Origin: Pantoea sp. Ep11b
Lineage (GTDB): Bacteria; Pseudomonadota; Gammaproteobacteria; Enterobacterales; Enterobacteriaceae
Length of the DNA: 64,000 nucleotides
Direction of reading: 5' to 3'
Assembly: GCF_040783975.1 (NCBI RefSeq)
Contig: NZ_CP160631.1
Coordinates: forward strand, 1,674,001-1,738,000
In this document: one piece after another, positions 52,662 through 61,543 of the stretch
How positions within the stretch are numbered: the first letter of the stretch is position 1
How the letters are laid out: every line of letters begins with the position of its first letter
Notes under the pieces: model-generated
What the model was told of the DNA's origin: nothing
Database searches by the model: none
Seen by the model: the letters and a program-made list of their open reading frames with translations, nothing else
Program-made: the position numbers and the translations under genes

Positions 52662-53216
52662 TTATACCGCCTGCGCGACGGGGTAGTGGTGACGGGTCAG
52701 TGCCTGCCAGAAATCGGCGACGGCTTCATCCAGCCGCTGGGACAGCGCTTCCTGCAGCTCGGGCTGACGGTCGTAGTGATGAATCTGGTGATCCCCGGCG
52801 TAGACGCCATGCAGGATCTCCTGTGCCTTTAATGCGTTAAGTACCGGCTTCAGGGCATAGTCCATCGCCAGCATATGGCCGGCACTGCCGCCGCTGGCCA
52901 GCGGTAACACCACTTTATGTTCCAGGGCGCGCTCAGGCAGCAGGTCGAGCAGCGTCTTCAGCGCACCTGAAAATGAGGCTTTGTAGATTGGGGTTGCCAC
53001 GATCAGACCCTCGGCCGACGCCAGGTCTTCACGCAGCGCCAGCAGCGCAGGGGCATCGAAGCGCGCATTGATCAGATCGTCCGGCTGGAAGTTATGAATA
53101 TTCCAGGGAATGACCTCAACGCCCAGGGCCTCAAGCCTGTGCTGACAGATTGTCAGTAGCGAGGTTGAGCGGGAAGGGAATCGTGGGCTGCCTGCCAGCG
53201 TAATAACTCGCATCAT
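52662..53216 (-). CDS. ssuE: NADPH-dependent FMN reductase SsuE
   Basis: Provides FMNH2 to SsuD. The 184-residue flavodoxin-like product (E. coli 191) begins MMRVITLAGSPRFPSRSTSLL, containing the FMN phosphate loop GSPRFPSRS, and carries TPIYKASFSGALKTLLDLLPERAL and the pi-helix tyrosine in MDYALKPVLNAL that marks two-component reductases. Two ATG codons in a row are available (53216 and 53213); AAGGAG lies close upstream. First gene of ssuEADCB, expected to be switched on by Cbl/CysB during sulfate shortage. Confidence 0.95.
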   Translation of the reverse strand: MMRVITLAGSPRFPSRSTSLLTICQHRLEALGVEVIPWNIHNFQPDDLINARFDAPALLALREDLASAEGLIVATPIYKASFSGALKTLLDLLPERALEHKVVLPLASGGSAGHMLAMDYALKPVLNALKAQEILHGVYAGDHQIHHYDRQPELQEALSQRLDEAVADFWQALTRHHYPVAQAV

Positions 53217-53224
53217 TACTCCTT

Positions 53225-53239
53225 ATAACTAAAAGTTAT
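53225..53239 (-). promoter_or_regulatory. Inverted repeat in the ssuE leader
   Basis: ATAACT-AAA-AGTTAT, a perfect 6+3+6 repeat of the T-N11-A form used by LysR-type regulators such as Cbl and CysB, 9 bases before the ssuE start. A -10-like GATAAT lies just upstream on the minus strand (53244-53249). The position is closer to the start codon than an activator site should be. Confidence 0.35.
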
Positions 53240-53371
53240 TGATTATCAAATGTTGAGAACTAATGTCCTCATACTGTCAGAGCTGTGGAGTGGGCTTAAA
53301 TGATTTATCCGGCAAAGCAAGGGTGAAATGTGGAAATAGAGGCGGCAGGGTCTGAAAGGCAATTTTTCGCT

Positions 53372-53385
53372 TCCGATTATTCTTA
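53372..53385 (-). promoter_or_regulatory. Putative RcsAB box
   Basis: TAAGAATAATCGGA on the minus strand fits the published RcsAB consensus TRVGAAWAWTSYGR at 13 of 14 positions. It lies 577 bases before the glycosyltransferase start and 156 bases before ssuE. A comparably long distance is known for the RcsAB site upstream of amsG in Erwinia amylovora, which favours control of the polysaccharide genes. Confidence 0.6.
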
Positions 53386-53412
53386 AATCAGGCACAGGCA
53401 GGCGGGGGATTC

Positions 53413-53443
53413 ATTAAAAGCATTGATATGAGATGCTTTTAAT
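53413..53443. repeat. Perfect 11-bp inverted repeat
   Basis: ATTAAAAGCAT - 9 bases - ATGCTTTTAAT, 28 bases past the RcsAB-like box. Too AT-rich for a strong terminator; could be a protein site or a leader hairpin. Confidence 0.6.
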
Positions 53444-53961
53444 CAGCCCCGGGTGAAAAAAACGCGTTTTTGTCTGATTGCTTAATGCTTTATTTCGGAT
53501 GCAGAAAGCGAATAAAACGAAGCGGCTGAAAAAAAGAGGCCAGTCAGGCAGCCGGAAATCAGCAACGGTGTGAAGATAACGAGAGAATATTGAGATAAAT
53601 CGCAGAACGCATACTGTAATAAAAATGAAGGAATAGTGAATTTTTTCACCTTTTCAGATGTTCGCTTACGCTTTTCGCCATCTGGTTACAACTGCCTTGT
53701 CAGGCTATTTTAAATCGAACCTCAACGCTTTTAACATTATTTTGAGTTATAGATGCACTTTGGTTAACAGTGATCCGCCTGTGACGGGTTAAAAGATTTT
53801 TTACGGCTGGTCTTTTTTTGGATAACCGGTTTAAGATAATCAGGCTCAATTCAGTCAGTCATAATAACAGAGCCGTACTCTTTTCGACGTTTCGCCTCGG
53901 GTCAGGTCCTGCATCTGGCAGGTGAATCGTATTGTCATTTTCTAACAGCAGAGAATTGCAC

Positions 53962-54942
53962 ATGTCTGACATCCTGTTATCCGTTATTATTCCCACTTAC
54001 AACGTTGAGAAATATATTGTTGAGTGTGTCGATTCATTATTACGCCAGGTTAAAGCGCCCAATGAAATCCTCATTGTGAATGACGGTTCCACCGACAGCA
54101 CGCTGGCTCTGCTTGAACAGAATTATGCACATCTGCCTCAGGTGAAAATAATTACAACGGAAAACGCCGGTGCCGGTCATGCCCGTGATGTGGGGATTGA
54201 GGCGGCCAGCGGTCAGTTCCTGTTCTTCTGCGACCCGGATGATGTGGTAACGGACGGCCTGGTCACTGAACTGGCGATTGTTGCGGAAAAGCACCCTGAA
54301 ACGGACCTGTTCTGCTTCAACTCCTCTGTCTATCGTGACGGTCAGATCGATGTCACTTCGCCAAAAGTGCGGCACGATATCTTTGGTCAGCAAAAGCCGC
54401 AGGAGGTCCTGTTACACCTGCTGCGAAACGGCAGATACACGTCGGCGGCCTGGAGTTATATCGTCAGTAAGCGGGTTGTTGAACAGCACAAATTACGCTT
54501 TGTGAAACGCGTGCATGAAGATCATAATTTTACCCTGTCCGCGTTTATCAAAAGTCAGCAGGCCTGGGTCAGTCGCCATGTCTATTATAAGCAGCGCATT
54601 CGTCACGGCTCACTCACCAACAGTACCAAAAGTAATGAGTTTTTTTACCAGCGTTATGATGCTTTTATGCACGCCTGGAATACCTTAACCGGTTCGCAGG
54701 TGAAATCTGCGTGGCGCAGTCAGCTGGAAAAAGCCTATTTAGTGCACTCATTTCGCCTGATGATCTATTTATCGCTCTATAACGGCACGCCGGTACCGGA
54801 ATATGTGATTAACGCCATCCGCTTTATGGGGCAGAATGTGAAAACAGAGAACTTCAAAGAGTGGCTACTGTTCAACCGCCCTGAACTGTTTATTACACTG
54901 CAGCACTATAAAGTCAAAAAAGAGCTGAAACGCGCCGCCTGA
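53962..54942 (+). CDS. Family 2 glycosyltransferase
   Basis: GT-A fold glycosyltransferase, probably adding a sugar to a polysaccharide repeat unit on the inner face of the membrane. From ATG 53962 it has 326 residues: LLSVIIPTYNVEKYI (residues 5-19), nucleotide-binding NDGSTDS (40-46), the DxD-type DPDD (91-94) and the acidic HEDHNF (185-190) motifs are all in place, so it looks active. No membrane helix. The frame extends to a TTG at 53932, but the ATG gives the standard GT2 start. Upstream AGAG (53951-53954) is a modest ribosome site. It is followed after 101 bp by a Wzx-like flippase. Donor and acceptor sugars cannot be deduced. Confidence 0.9.
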   Translation: MSDILLSVIIPTYNVEKYIVECVDSLLRQVKAPNEILIVNDGSTDSTLALLEQNYAHLPQVKIITTENAGAGHARDVGIEAASGQFLFFCDPDDVVTDGLVTELAIVAEKHPETDLFCFNSSVYRDGQIDVTSPKVRHDIFGQQKPQEVLLHLLRNGRYTSAAWSYIVSKRVVEQHKLRFVKRVHEDHNFTLSAFIKSQQAWVSRHVYYKQRIRHGSLTNSTKSNEFFYQRYDAFMHAWNTLTGSQVKSAWRSQLEKAYLVHSFRLMIYLSLYNGTPVPEYVINAIRFMGQNVKTENFKEWLLFNRPELFITLQHYKVKKELKRAA

Positions 54943-54969
54943 TTCTGAAAATCAGCCTGATTCTGAAAA
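54937..54969 (+). repeat. 18-bp-period direct repeat at the GT2 stop codon
   Basis: GCCTGATTCTGAAAA occurs at 54937-54951 and again at 54955-54969. The TGA stop is inside the first copy. CTGATT-CTGAA-AATCAG within it can form a small hairpin. Looks like a short tandem duplication. Confidence 0.8.
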
Positions 54970-55043
54970 GTGTGAAGCAATATTGTTTATGCCTTTGCGA
55001 AATGAGAAGGTGAGACATGCAATGTGTATAAGGTTGTTGCGTC

Positions 55044-56345
55044 ATGGCAAAAGTTCTTGATAAAAGTCTGGTAATTAATATTTTCTCGCTGCTGGCTTAT
55101 CGCGGCGCGTCGTTCCTGTTTCCGCTGGCCACGCTGCCTTATCTTGCCCGCGTTCTGGGGGTTGAGCAGATGGGTACGCTGGCGCTGGCCATCGCCTGTG
55201 TGCTCTATTGCAGTACCATCTCAGACTGGGGATTCAATGTCTTTACAACCAAAGATATTGCTCACCATCGTGATGATAAAGAGCGGGTCAGTCAGCTCTT
55301 CTGGTCAACGTTCAACGCCAAGCTGATGCTGCTGGTGCTCACCAGCGGCACGCTGCTGACCGCGACCTGGTTCAATCCTGCCTGGCATCCGCTGTTCTTT
55401 ATTATCCTGGCGAACTGCACCACGCTGATTGGTTCACTCTTCTCCTTCGGCTGGCTGATGCAGGGTTTTGAGAAGCTGGGCAAGACGGCAATGATCGCCA
55501 CCTTCGGCAACTTCTGCGCCATTCCTCTGACCTTTCTGCTGGTTAAATCGCCGCAGGATACGTGGCTGGCCGCGCTGATCCCGGGCACGGTTTCGATCAT
55601 CAGCGCCGCAATTACCCTGAAATTCGTGCTGGAGATGAAGGTCATTGGCCGCTATCGCTTCGAACCGCGCGAAATTAAGCAGCGTATCACCGACAGCCTG
55701 GATGTCTTTATCGCCATTGCCGGTGCAAACCTGTTCAACAGCGTCAACGTGGTGATCCTCGCTTCCTTTACATCGACCTATATGGTCGGGATCTACAACG
55801 GTGCAGACCGTCTGCGTAAAGCAGCGAACTCGGTACCCGAGCAGATCGGCAGCGCCTTCTTCCCGCGCGTCAGCCACCTCTTCGGCCGGGATAAACGTGC
55901 TGCGATAGCGGCGACCCGAAAAAGCCTGATGCTCTCGTTCGGGCTGAGTCTGTCGATCGTGATCTTCACCTGGGTCTTTGCCGACCTTGTGGTCTCTATC
56001 CTGCTGGGTAAAGACTTTATTCCGTCGGCAGATGTGCTGCGCGTCTTTGTGCTCTGCTTCCTGTTCGGCAACGTCGCTTATCCGGCTGGCTTACAGATCC
56101 TGATCCCTCATGGCCTGGCTCGCCAGCGTATGTGGGTCATGATGGCCGCAGGCGTGATTAACGTGCCGCTATGCTGTTTCCTGGCGTGGAAGTTCGGGGC
56201 GATCGGTGCGGCATGGTCGATGGTCGGCGCGGAAGCCTTTGTCTGCTTCGGTATCTTTGCCATCATGCATCGTCACGGCATCCTGCGGGAATACCTGTTT
56301 CCCTCTGAGGTGAAAAGCCAGCCGGTAAACGATTCCGCCGCGTAA
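55044..56345 (+). CDS. Wzx-like polysaccharide flippase (MOP superfamily)
   Basis: Multi-helix inner-membrane protein (433 residues, about 12 hydrophobic segments) of the polysaccharide transporter branch of the MOP superfamily, which flips undecaprenyl-linked oligosaccharide units. Features typical of Wzx/RfbX are the start [31 protein letters not shown], the [11 protein letters not shown] loop and the [27 protein letters not shown] segment around residue 255. No wzy polymerase, wzz or sugar-nucleotide genes lie nearby, so the product must work with genes elsewhere. The ATG at 55044 is preceded by AAGG. It is followed by pyrD, which has its own promoter. Confidence 0.88.
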   Translation: MAKVLDKSLVINIFSLLAYRGASFLFPLATLPYLARVLGVEQMGTLALAIACVLYCSTISDWGFNVFTTKDIAHHRDDKERVSQLFWSTFNAKLMLLVLTSGTLLTATWFNPAWHPLFFIILANCTTLIGSLFSFGWLMQGFEKLGKTAMIATFGNFCAIPLTFLLVKSPQDTWLAALIPGTVSIISAAITLKFVLEMKVIGRYRFEPREIKQRITDSLDVFIAIAGANLFNSVNVVILASFTSTYMVGIYNGADRLRKAANSVPEQIGSAFFPRVSHLFGRDKRAAIAATRKSLMLSFGLSLSIVIFTWVFADLVVSILLGKDFIPSADVLRVFVLCFLFGNVAYPAGLQILIPHGLARQRMWVMMAAGVINVPLCCFLAWKFGAIGAAWSMVGAEAFVCFGIFAIMHRHGILREYLFPSEVKSQPVNDSAA

Positions 56346-56389
56346 GATCAAAGCAATTTACGTTAAGTTTCACTATCCCCGCAGTTCGA

Positions 56390-56427
56390 TTTACTTTTGC
56401 GCCAGAGCACTTTACCATTCTGGCGCA
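56390..56427 (+). promoter_or_regulatory. Candidate pyrD promoter with spanning inverted repeat
   Basis: TTTACT (56390-56395), 17-base spacer, TACCAT (56413-56418). A perfect 9-bp inverted repeat TGCGCCAGA / TCTGGCGCA has its left arm in the spacer (56398-56406) and its right arm across the expected start (56419-56427). It does not match the PurR consensus. Confidence 0.5.
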
Positions 56428-56479
56428 CAATTTCCCGTGCACCGACTTTAACGATTGCTTCCGTCTTTCAGGAGAGTGC

Positions 56480-57490
56480 ATGTTTTATCCTATCGTCCGA
56501 CCGGCGCTGTTTAAACTCGACCCTGAGCGCGCGCACGAACTCACCTTTCAGCAGCTGCGTTTCATGAACGGCACGCCGCTGGAACTGTTCTATCGCCAGA
56601 ATCTTCCGTCACGTCCCGTCACCTGCATGGGGCTGACCTTTAAAAATGCGCTTGGCCTGGCCGCGGGTCTGGATAAGAACGCCGAATGCATTGATGCCTT
56701 TGCGGCGATGGGCTTTGGTTTCATCGAAGTCGGCACCGTGACACCCCGTGCGCAGGCGGGGAATGATAAGCCGCGAATGTTCCGGCTGGTTGAAGCTGGC
56801 GGCATTATTAACCGGATGGGATTCAATAATCTGGGCGTTGATCATCTGGTTGAGAATGTGAAGAAAGCGCGTTTTAACGGTGTGCTGGGAATCAATATCG
56901 GCAAAAATAAAGATACGCCGGTCGAGCAGGGAAAAGAGGATTATCTGATCTGCATGGAAAAGGTCTATGCCCATGCTGGTTATATCGCCATCAATATCTC
57001 CTCACCCAACACCCCGGGCCTGCGTTCACTGCAATATGGTGAGGCGCTCGACGATCTGCTCGCGTCCATTAAGCAGAAACAAAAAGAGCTGGAGCAGCGT
57101 CATCTTAAATATGTTCCGGTGGCCGTAAAAATCGCGCCCGATCTCTCGGAAGAGGAGTTAATTCAGGTCGCGGACAGTTTAGCTCGCCATCAGATTGACG
57201 GCGTGATTGCCTGCAACACCACGCTGGATCGTTCGCTGGTGAGCGGTCTCAGGCATGCGCAGGAAGAGGGTGGGCTGAGCGGGCGGCCAGTCCACTCGCG
57301 CAGCACCGCGGTCATTCAGCGCCTCTCTCAGGAATTGCAGGACCGTCTGCCGATCATCGGCGTGGGCGGCATTGACTCACTGACCGCCGCACGGGAAAAA
57401 ATTGCCGCAGGCGCAACGCTGGTTCAGATTTATTCGGGCTTTATTTATCAGGGGCCAGGATTAATTAAAGACATCGTCACCCACCTATAA
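56480..57490 (+). CDS. pyrD: Dihydroorotate dehydrogenase (quinone)
   Basis: Class 2, membrane-associated enzyme oxidising dihydroorotate with quinone in pyrimidine synthesis. The 336 residues equal E. coli PyrD. N-terminal helices for membrane/quinone contact (about 1-35) precede the FMN barrel; the class 2 catalytic serine is in [14 protein letters not shown] (Ser175). [19 protein letters not shown] and the phosphate-binding GVGGIDS are conserved. AGGAGAG before the ATG. Downstream hairpin terminates. Confidence 0.98.
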   Translation: MFYPIVRPALFKLDPERAHELTFQQLRFMNGTPLELFYRQNLPSRPVTCMGLTFKNALGLAAGLDKNAECIDAFAAMGFGFIEVGTVTPRAQAGNDKPRMFRLVEAGGIINRMGFNNLGVDHLVENVKKARFNGVLGINIGKNKDTPVEQGKEDYLICMEKVYAHAGYIAINISSPNTPGLRSLQYGEALDDLLASIKQKQKELEQRHLKYVPVAVKIAPDLSEEELIQVADSLARHQIDGVIACNTTLDRSLVSGLRHAQEEGGLSGRPVHSRSTAVIQRLSQELQDRLPIIGVGGIDSLTAAREKIAAGATLVQIYSGFIYQGPGLIKDIVTHL

Positions 57491-57506
57491 GACAATTCTC
57501 ACAATG

Positions 57507-57551
57507 ACGGGCCGGGGGGTTTATTTCTCCTCCTGGCTCGTTTATATTTTG
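57507..57551 (+). terminator. pyrD terminator
   Basis: Thirteen-bp stem with three G-T pairs between 57507-57519 and 57529-57541, 9-base loop, followed by TTATATTTTG. Confidence 0.75.
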
Positions 57552-57643
57552 TCCTGTTGCACGCTTTTTCAGCTTTTTCCTTATATTTCTTTTTCGCTGA
57601 ATTCTGCGCGATGTCTGGCGCAGCGGTAAATACAGGGCACAGG

Positions 57644-58186
57644 ATGAACATTAAACCCGACGATAACTGGCGCTGGTATTTCGACAGCAGCCACGACCGA
57701 ATGATGCTCGATCTGGCAGACGGTATGCTTTTTCGTTCCCGCTATTCCCGCAAGATGCTGACGCCGGATGCTTTCAGCGACACCGGCTTTTGTGTCGATG
57801 ATGCCGCCCTCTATTACACCTTTGACGAAACCTGCCGGCAGTGCAGACTCAGCGGCAGCCATCGTGCGGAGCTGGTGCTGAATGCGCTGGTCGCCGCCCG
57901 CTTCCTGAAACCGCTGATGCCTAAAAGCTGGCACTTTGCCGCCTACGCCCCGGCGATGCAGCCGCGCGCCGGTGAAATGGTGCAGGTCACGCTGGCCGAC
58001 GAGGGCGAGCAGGCCCGGTTGCTGGTGGTGGAGAGTGGTCATAACGCCGCGCTCTGCCTGCTGGCGCAGCCGGAGTTAATGCTGGCCGGTAAAAATATGG
58101 TGCTCGGCGACGCCATCAAGGTGATGAACGATCGCCTGCAGCCCTGGTATGAGGATGCCGCGCCGCGCTATGCCCGGGCGGTCTGA
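57644..58186 (+). CDS. zapC: Cell division protein ZapC
   Basis: FtsZ-ring-associated protein that promotes bundling of FtsZ. From ATG 57644 ([24 protein letters not shown]) it has 180 residues, the E. coli length; an upstream in-frame ATG at 57557 would add a hydrophobic-looking but unconserved stretch. Conserved [31 protein letters not shown] and [23 protein letters not shown] gives the ribosome site. Convergent with ycbX, 15 bp apart. Confidence 0.94.
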   Translation: MNIKPDDNWRWYFDSSHDRMMLDLADGMLFRSRYSRKMLTPDAFSDTGFCVDDAALYYTFDETCRQCRLSGSHRAELVLNALVAARFLKPLMPKSWHFAAYAPAMQPRAGEMVQVTLADEGEQARLLVVESGHNAALCLLAQPELMLAGKNMVLGDAIKVMNDRLQPWYEDAAPRYARAV

Positions 58187-58201
58187 TTATCGCCGTTTGA
58201 T

Positions 58202-59311
58202 TTATCGCAGTTCGATGTCGCCCGCCGGGATACAGCTGCAGCTCAGCAGCGTGCCGTCCTGACGCACCACGCCCTGCTTCAGTGCTTTTACCTCACCGGC
58301 AACCAGATTCAGCCTGCAACTGCCGCAGAGTCCCGCCCGACAGGAGTAGGGGATGCGGAAACCCTGCATCTCCAGCTGATCCAGCAGCACCTGCTGATTA
58401 TCGCCGGTAAACGTCTGACCCTTGTAAGTGATGGTCACGGCGTGGGGCGCCTGACGTTCGGGATGTAACTTTTCCACCACTACGCCTGCGCCATACGCGC
58501 GCGCTGTATGACGCTTCAGGATCTGCAGCTCATCACCGGCCCGCACCACCCCGCTGTTACGCGCGATCAGGTTCAGACCAAAATCGATATCCCCGCTCTC
58601 ATCCTGCGCCGTGCGGAACGTCTGCAGCGTCGCCAGCGGATGACCATCGTGATGTTTGCGCCCGCTCTCAGGACTCACCGTCGTCAGCACGCAGCGGCTG
58701 CAGGGTTTCGTCACCTCAAAGATCACGTCGCCAATCTGAATCTCCGCCCAGCTGTCTTCGTCCCAGGCGGCCGCGCCGCTGACGACCAGATTCGGGCGGA
58801 ACTGTTCAACGCGCACGCCGGCAGGGCAGCGCTGCTGCAGATCGTGCAGTGAGGCGCTGTTGACCAGCAAAAACGGGAAGCCATCGGCGAAGCTGAGCGG
58901 AATATGATCCCAGGCTTTTACCCGGCGGGTGGGCTGTGGGCCGATCCAGCGCAGCTCGACCGCGCGCGGAAAGAACTGACTCAGCCACTGATTAATCGCC
59001 GCAGGGGCGATGCGCGCGGTAAAACGGTTGCCCCAGACTTCGGTGGGGTGCGCCTCATCGGCGAAATCGCTGAAGCGGATCAGGGCGTGACTGCCATCGG
59101 GAGCGGTCAGCGACAGGCCATCCGGTAACAGCGCAGGCGTAAAGCGCACCATCTCCGGATACTGTCGCGCGGTAATAAAGGTGCCGTCGGTTTCCGTCAC
59201 CATAAACAGTCGATCAAAGGCCAGCCCGCTGTCAGAGACCTGCGCATGCGACAGCGCCAGTCCCCGCATCGACTTTACCGGATGAATAAATAAGCGGGAA
59301 AGCGTGATCAT
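58202..59311 (-). CDS. ycbX: MOSC/2Fe-2S protein YcbX
   Basis: Molybdenum-cofactor-dependent reductase that detoxifies N-hydroxylated bases such as 6-hydroxylaminopurine in E. coli. From ATG 59311 it is 369 residues, as in E. coli: an N-terminal MOSC_N barrel ([20 protein letters not shown]), the MOSC domain (about 110-265, with the conserved Cys in [10 protein letters not shown]) and a C-terminal plant-type ferredoxin domain with CRAGLCGSC and a distant SCSC. An upstream extension to 59344 is not family-like. Divergent from rlmL. Confidence 0.95.
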   Translation of the reverse strand: MITLSRLFIHPVKSMRGLALSHAQVSDSGLAFDRLFMVTETDGTFITARQYPEMVRFTPALLPDGLSLTAPDGSHALIRFSDFADEAHPTEVWGNRFTARIAPAAINQWLSQFFPRAVELRWIGPQPTRRVKAWDHIPLSFADGFPFLLVNSASLHDLQQRCPAGVRVEQFRPNLVVSGAAAWDEDSWAEIQIGDVIFEVTKPCSRCVLTTVSPESGRKHHDGHPLATLQTFRTAQDESGDIDFGLNLIARNSGVVRAGDELQILKRHTARAYGAGVVVEKLHPERQAPHAVTITYKGQTFTGDNQQVLLDQLEMQGFRIPYSCRAGLCGSCRLNLVAGEVKALKQGVVRQDGTLLSCSCIPAGDIELR

Positions 59312-59358
59312 GGTGTTCTCCTTGAAACCCGACGCGCAACACAAAAGAAGCTAACTTT

Positions 59359-59386
59359 ATGACATAGGTCTCCGATTCGCTATAAT
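59359..59386 (+). promoter_or_regulatory. Candidate rlmL promoter
   Basis: ATGACA (59359-59364), 16-base spacer, consensus TATAAT (59381-59386). The rlmL start is 37 bases downstream of the -10. Confidence 0.65.
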
Positions 59387-59422
59387 GCGCGACAATTTTC
59401 TCAAGAGTTAAAAAGTGACGAT

Positions 59423-61537
59423 ATGAATTCTCTGTTTGCCAGCACGGCGCGTGGGCTCGAAGAGCTGTTAAAAAGTGAGCTGGACGCGCTGGGCGCGCAG
59501 GATTTGCAAGTGGTGCAGGGAGGCGTTCACTACGAAGCCGACGATCGCGTCATGTACCAGAGCCTGATGTGGAGCCGTTTAGCATCACGCATCCTGTTGC
59601 CGCTGGGGGAGTTCGGCGTCTACAGCGACCTGGATCTCTATCTGGGTGTGCAGAGCGTGGACTGGCCGGCCCTGTTCAGCAACGACAAAACCTTTGTCGT
59701 GCATTTCAGCGGCACCAACGAATCCATCCGTAACAGCCAGTTCGGTGCGCTGAAAGTGAAAGATGCCATCGTGGACAGCTTTACCCGGCAGAATCTGGAG
59801 CGCCCCGATGTCGATCGCGAGCAGGCCGATATCCGTATCAACGTCTGGCTGAACGGCGACCGCGCCAGCCTTGCGCTGGATCTCAGCGGCAGTTCACTGC
59901 ATCAGCGTGGTTATCGTCAGCAGACCGGCCAGGCGCCGCTGAAAGAGAATCTGGCGGCGGCGATCGTCCTGCGTTCCGGCTGGGAGCCTTCCACACCGCT
60001 GATCGACCCGATGTGCGGTTCGGGTACGCTGCTGATTGAAGCTGCGCTGATCGCCAGCGATCGCGCACCGGGCCTGCTGCGCACACACTGGGGCTTTACC
60101 GCCTGGAATCGCTTCGATGCGGCGTTGTGGCAGGCGGTCAAAACCGAGGCGCAGAGCCGTGCGCGGGCTGGCACCGCCGCCACCCAGGCGCGCTTCTTCG
60201 GCTATGATAACAATGGCCGGGTACTGGAGTGGGCACAGGCGAACGCCCGCCGGGCTGGTGTCTTTGAGCTGTTTACGTTTGCCCGGCAGGATCTGCTGAA
60301 ACTGACCAATCCGGTCGATGCGGTCGTTCACGGCACGGTGCTGAGCAACCCGCCTTACGGTGAACGTCTGGAGAGCGAGCCCGCGCTGATTGCCCTGCAC
60401 AGCCAGCTCGGACGTCTGATGAAGCAGCACTTCGGCGGCTGGAATCTCTCGCTGTTCAGCGCCTCGCCAGAACTGCTGAGCTGCCTGCAGCTGCGTGCCG
60501 ATCGCCAGTTTAAAGCGAAGAACGGCCCGCTGGATTGCGTACAGAAAAACTATCAGCTGGCGGTTAACAGCAGCGAAAATGCCGGACAGATTGCGGAAGA
60601 TTACGCTAACCGTCTGCGTAAAAACGTTAAGAAGCTGGAGAAGTGGGCGCGTCAGGAAGGCATTGAGTGCTACCGTATTTACGATGCCGATCTGCCAGAC
60701 TACAACGTTGCGGTCGATCGCTATGCAGACTGGGTGGTGATCCAGGAGTACGCGCCACCGAAAACCATCGACCCCAACAAAGCCCGTCAGCGTCTGTTCG
60801 ACGTGATCAGCGCGACGCTGAGCGTGCTGCAGCTGCCTGCCGATCGTCTGATTATGAAAACGCGTGAACGTCAGAAAGGCAAAGCGCAGTATCAGAAGCT
60901 CAATGAGAAAGGTGACTACTTCGAAGTCAAAGAGTTTAATGCGCGCTTCTGGGTGAATCTGACCGACTATCTTGACACCGGTCTGTTCCTTGATCACCGC
61001 ATCGCCCGTAAAATGCTCGGTCAGATGAGCCAGGGCAAAGATTTCCTCAACCTGTTTGCCTATACCGGCTCTGCCAGCGTACACGCCGGTCTGGGGGGCG
61101 CACGTTCGACGACGACTGTTGATATGTCGCGCACCTATCTGGAGTGGGCGGAGCGCAACCTGCGCCTCAACGGCCTGACCGGGCGTCAGCACCGTCTGAT
61201 GCAGGCAGACTGTCTGAGCTGGCTGAACGAGAGTGACGAGAACTTTGACCTGATCTTTATTGATCCACCAACTTTCTCCAACTCAAAACGTATGGAAGAG
61301 AGCTTCGACGTTCAGCGCGATCATATGATGCTGATGCGTAACCTGAAGCGCCTGCTGCGTCGCGGCGGCACCATCATGTTCTCCAACAACAAACGCGGTT
61401 TTAAAATGGACATGGATGGCCTGAAAGCACTGGGCCTGCAGGCGCAGGATATTACCCAGAAAACACAGTCGCAGGACTTCGCACGTAACCGTCAGATTCA
61501 CAACTGCTGGCTCATCACTCATGCCGGTAAGGAATAA
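59423..61537 (+). CDS. rlmL: 23S rRNA m2G2445/m7G2069 methyltransferase RlmKL
   Basis: Bifunctional enzyme methylating G2445 (N-terminal RlmL half) and G2069 (C-terminal RlmK half) of 23S rRNA. The 704 residues (E. coli 702) comprise a THUMP domain (about 45-155), the RlmL Rossmann domain with [14 protein letters not shown] (about 196) and catalytic [10 protein letters not shown] (about 306-315), and the RlmK domain with [15 protein letters not shown] (about 540) and [12 protein letters not shown]. uup follows after 6 bases, indicating cotranscription. Confidence 0.97.
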   Translation: MNSLFASTARGLEELLKSELDALGAQDLQVVQGGVHYEADDRVMYQSLMWSRLASRILLPLGEFGVYSDLDLYLGVQSVDWPALFSNDKTFVVHFSGTNESIRNSQFGALKVKDAIVDSFTRQNLERPDVDREQADIRINVWLNGDRASLALDLSGSSLHQRGYRQQTGQAPLKENLAAAIVLRSGWEPSTPLIDPMCGSGTLLIEAALIASDRAPGLLRTHWGFTAWNRFDAALWQAVKTEAQSRARAGTAATQARFFGYDNNGRVLEWAQANARRAGVFELFTFARQDLLKLTNPVDAVVHGTVLSNPPYGERLESEPALIALHSQLGRLMKQHFGGWNLSLFSASPELLSCLQLRADRQFKAKNGPLDCVQKNYQLAVNSSENAGQIAEDYANRLRKNVKKLEKWARQEGIECYRIYDADLPDYNVAVDRYADWVVIQEYAPPKTIDPNKARQRLFDVISATLSVLQLPADRLIMKTRERQKGKAQYQKLNEKGDYFEVKEFNARFWVNLTDYLDTGLFLDHRIARKMLGQMSQGKDFLNLFAYTGSASVHAGLGGARSTTTVDMSRTYLEWAERNLRLNGLTGRQHRLMQADCLSWLNESDENFDLIFIDPPTFSNSKRMEESFDVQRDHMMLMRNLKRLLRRGGTIMFSNNKRGFKMDMDGLKALGLQAQDITQKTQSQDFARNRQIHNCWLITHAGKE

Positions 61538-61543
61538 GATTAC

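Larger units (their letters stand above)
53217..53961. other. Long AT-rich intergenic region ssuE-GT2; no gene seen
   Basis: 745 bp with no credible reading frame. It holds, from left to right: the ssuE leader with inverted repeat 53225-53239, an RcsAB-like box 53372-53385, an AT-rich 11-bp inverted repeat 53413-53443, a weak extended -10 (TGC-TTTATT, 53486-53494) and another weak promoter-like pair (TTGAGA 53590-53595, TGTAAT 53615-53620, 19-base spacer). The base composition is clearly lower in G+C than the flanking ssu genes. In E. coli fimbrial genes follow ssuE; none are present here. Confidence 0.6.

Noticed and set aside
53341..53352. ops-like element GGCGGCAGGGTC for RfaH
   Set aside because: Only 9 of 12 bases agree with GGCGGTAGCGTG, and it lies upstream of the RcsAB box, where it would not be in the leader of the glycosyltransferase transcript.
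53832..53845. Second RcsAB box starting TAAGA near the glycosyltransferase
   Set aside because: After TAAGA the match breaks down; too weak compared with the box at 53372.
53217..53961. Possible small RNA or small protein in the long gap
   Set aside because: No frame with start, ribosome site and reasonable composition, and no promoter plus GC-rich terminator pair that would support an sRNA.
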